A DNA stretch of 6,432 nt. Origin: Saprospiraceae bacterium. GTDB lineage: Bacteria; Bacteroidota; Bacteroidia; Chitinophagales; Saprospiraceae. A model generated the notes under the pieces. The model saw nothing but the letters and a program-made list of their open reading frames with translations, was not told where the DNA came from and did not search any database. Of the stretch, positions 5,357 to 6,432 are shown one piece after another (positions within the stretch are counted from its first letter, which is position 1; the number at the start of each line of letters is the position of its first letter). Both the position numbers and the translations under genes were made by a program. The stretch lies in assembly GCA_020630355.1 (NCBI GenBank), contig JAHDBO010000118.1:1-6432 (forward strand), written 5' to 3'.

Positions 5357-6432
5357 CTATGCTAAAGCATCGTCCTTGTTCACCAACTTCGCATTGTAAG
5401 TGACAGATGACTGGACGTTTATTTCTTCCAATAATCTGTATGCCAATGGATTCGCTTGTGCCTTAGACAATTCTCCTGCTTTGTTGTTCATGTCACCAAA
5501 CACGATTGCACCAGTAGGACAAGCGGTTTGACAAGCTGAACGTACATCCGCATCTCTCAACTTTCTACCTTCACGCTTCGCTGTCAACTTACCTTCTTGG
5601 ATACGCTGTACACAGAAGCTACACTTCTCGATGACCCCTCTTGAACGAACCGTTACGTCTGGGTTCAAGACCATTCTAGTCAGGTTATCCGCACCAAATG
5701 GAATAGTTTCTCCATTTACTAATGGCTCATTAGATGGGAATAAATCAGCAGTGGTATAATCGTACCAGTTGAAACGTCTTACTTTGTACGGACAGTTGTT
5801 TGCACAATAACGAGTACCTACACATCTGTTATAAGTCATCTGGTTCAATCCTTCTGAACTGTGGTTCGTCGCATTTACTGGACAAACATTCTCACAAGGT
5901 GCATTATCACAGTGCTGACACATTACTGGTTGATAAGCCGTATTTGGATTATCAATATCACCGAAGAAATAACGGTCAATTCTTAACCAAGTCATTTCGT
6001 GGTGACGGTGTACCTCTGTCTTACCAACAACAGGAACGTTGTTCTCTGCCATACAAGCTACGGTACATGCACCACAACCCGTACAAGCATTCATATCGAT
6101 GGACATACCCCAGTGGTGTCCCATCTTATACATATCGTCGTATCCAGGATAAAGCGTGAACGAGTTCAACTCATTGGCTTTATTTCTAAATTTCTTGATT
6201 TGTGCGCCTACTGCCTCAGCCTCTTTCACATCACCATGGAAAAGAACAGAACGATCTGTCAAACCTCCTTGATAACCTTCTCTCATCGGCATCACCTCAA
6301 TCTCATCCACCATGGTTTTCTTATCGTCCCCTTGGTAAACCCCAATCGTGTGGTGATACTGAACAGTAGCAAACTCCTCATCAGTACCTACTTTTCCAGA
6401 AACAGATGCTGAATTAAAGTATTGCGTTAAGC
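5357..6432 (-). CDS. actB: ACIII iron-sulfur subunit ActB, C-terminal Fe-S part (5' end beyond window)
   Basis: Open from the right edge to a TAG at 5357, 357 residues in the window. The frame continues past the internal Met at 6313 for 39 more codons, so the true start lies outside. ActB of Alternative Complex III is a periplasmic subunit usually of about 1,000 residues, with an N-terminal molybdopterin-oxidoreductase-like domain that lacks the cofactor and a C-terminal ferredoxin-like part; only the latter is seen. Counted in this fragment, the cluster ligands are Cys116/119/122/126 (CTGCGACTVAC), Cys171/174/179/183 (CQHCDNAPCENVC), Cys203/209/213 (CVGTRYCANNC) and Cys270/273/300/304 (CSFC and CQTAC). 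The third set has Thr where a fourth Cys would be (CVGT), which gives 15 Cys, as expected for three [4Fe-4S] and one [3Fe-4S]. This matches the known ActB cofactor set and separates it from PsrB/NrfC-like proteins with 16. The [3Fe-4S] cluster is thought to accept electrons from quinol at ActC, encoded next. No sign of a frameshift. Confidence 0.93.
   Translation of the reverse strand, partial: LTQYFNSASVSGKVGTDEEFATVQYHHTIGVYQGDDKKTMVDEIEVMPMREGYQGGLTDRSVLFHGDVKEAEAVGAQIKKFRNKANELNSFTLYPGYDDMYKMGHHWGMSIDMNACTGCGACTVACMAENNVPVVGKTEVHRHHEMTWLRIDRYFFGDIDNPNTAYQPVMCQHCDNAPCENVCPVNATNHSSEGLNQMTYNRCVGTRYCANNCPYKVRRFNWYDYTTADLFPSNEPLVNGETIPFGADNLTRMVLNPDVTVRSRGVIEKCSFCVQRIQEGKLTAKREGRKLRDADVRSACQTACPTGAIVFGDMNNKAGELSKAQANPLAYRLLEEINVQSSVTYNAKLVNKDDALA

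Noticed and set aside
6311..6313. Internal ATG as the start of actB
   Set aside because: The frame stays open for 39 further codons to the window edge, and the upstream residues continue ActB-like sequence, so the start lies outside the window.
5999..6412. Plus-strand open frame of 137 codons opposite actB, and similar plus-strand frames at 637-867, 2302-2571, 2985-3290, 3307-3615 and 5800-6159
   Set aside because: All lie antisense to well-supported act genes, have no recognisable domains, and show biased compositions expected from the opposite strand of real coding sequence.
5357..6432. PsrB/NrfC-type polysulfide or nitrite reductase Fe-S subunit instead of ActB
   Set aside because: The Cys-to-Thr change giving a [3Fe-4S] site, together with neighbouring ActD, monoheme ActE and ActF, fits ACIII and not Psr or Nrf operons.

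Overview
The window holds one minus-strand gene cluster for the quinol-oxidising Alternative Complex III (ACIII). In transcription order (right to left) it reads actB (3' part only), actC, actD, actE, actF (cut at its 3' end by the left edge). ACIII takes electrons from menaquinol in the membrane and passes them to periplasmic c-type cytochromes or directly to a cytochrome oxidase, replacing the bc1 complex. The gene order, the Fe-S cluster pattern of ActB, the DUF3341-type ActD and the two ten-helix NrfD-like subunits are all typical of Bacteroidota. AT-rich spacers, starts without a clear Shine-Dalgarno sequence and the type of C-terminal helix-hairpin-helix domain on ActC fit that phylum. 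A Saprospiria-like member is possible but is only an inference.

Layout: actF 1-1319 (439 codons seen, C-terminus missing); spacer 1320-1377 with a GAAA-loop hairpin; actE 1378-2622; spacer 2623-2749; actD 2750-3277; spacer 3278-3372; actC 3373-5145; spacer 5146-5356 with a second copy of the hairpin and a long inverted repeat; actB 5357 to beyond 6432. No convincing gene lies on the plus strand. No RNA gene, CRISPR array, insertion sequence or strong intrinsic terminator is visible.

Working model: ActB (periplasmic, three [4Fe-4S] and one [3Fe-4S] cluster) sits on ActC, where quinol is oxidised. ActE is a lipid-anchored monoheme cytochrome c, ActD a two-helix subunit, and ActF the ActC paralogue. 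The pentaheme actA and the rest of actB would lie to the right of the window. Cytochrome oxidase genes are the likely neighbours on the left.

Three subunits carry additions that a minimal ACIII does not need. ActE ends in a complete OmpA-type peptidoglycan-binding domain. ActC ends in a His cluster, an Ala-rich linker and a cytoplasmic helix-hairpin-helix domain. ActF has a His/Gly-rich loop predicted to be periplasmic. In addition, a 15-base hairpin sequence is repeated shortly upstream of both actC and actF, the genes for the two paralogous membrane subunits. These are the observations most worth following up.
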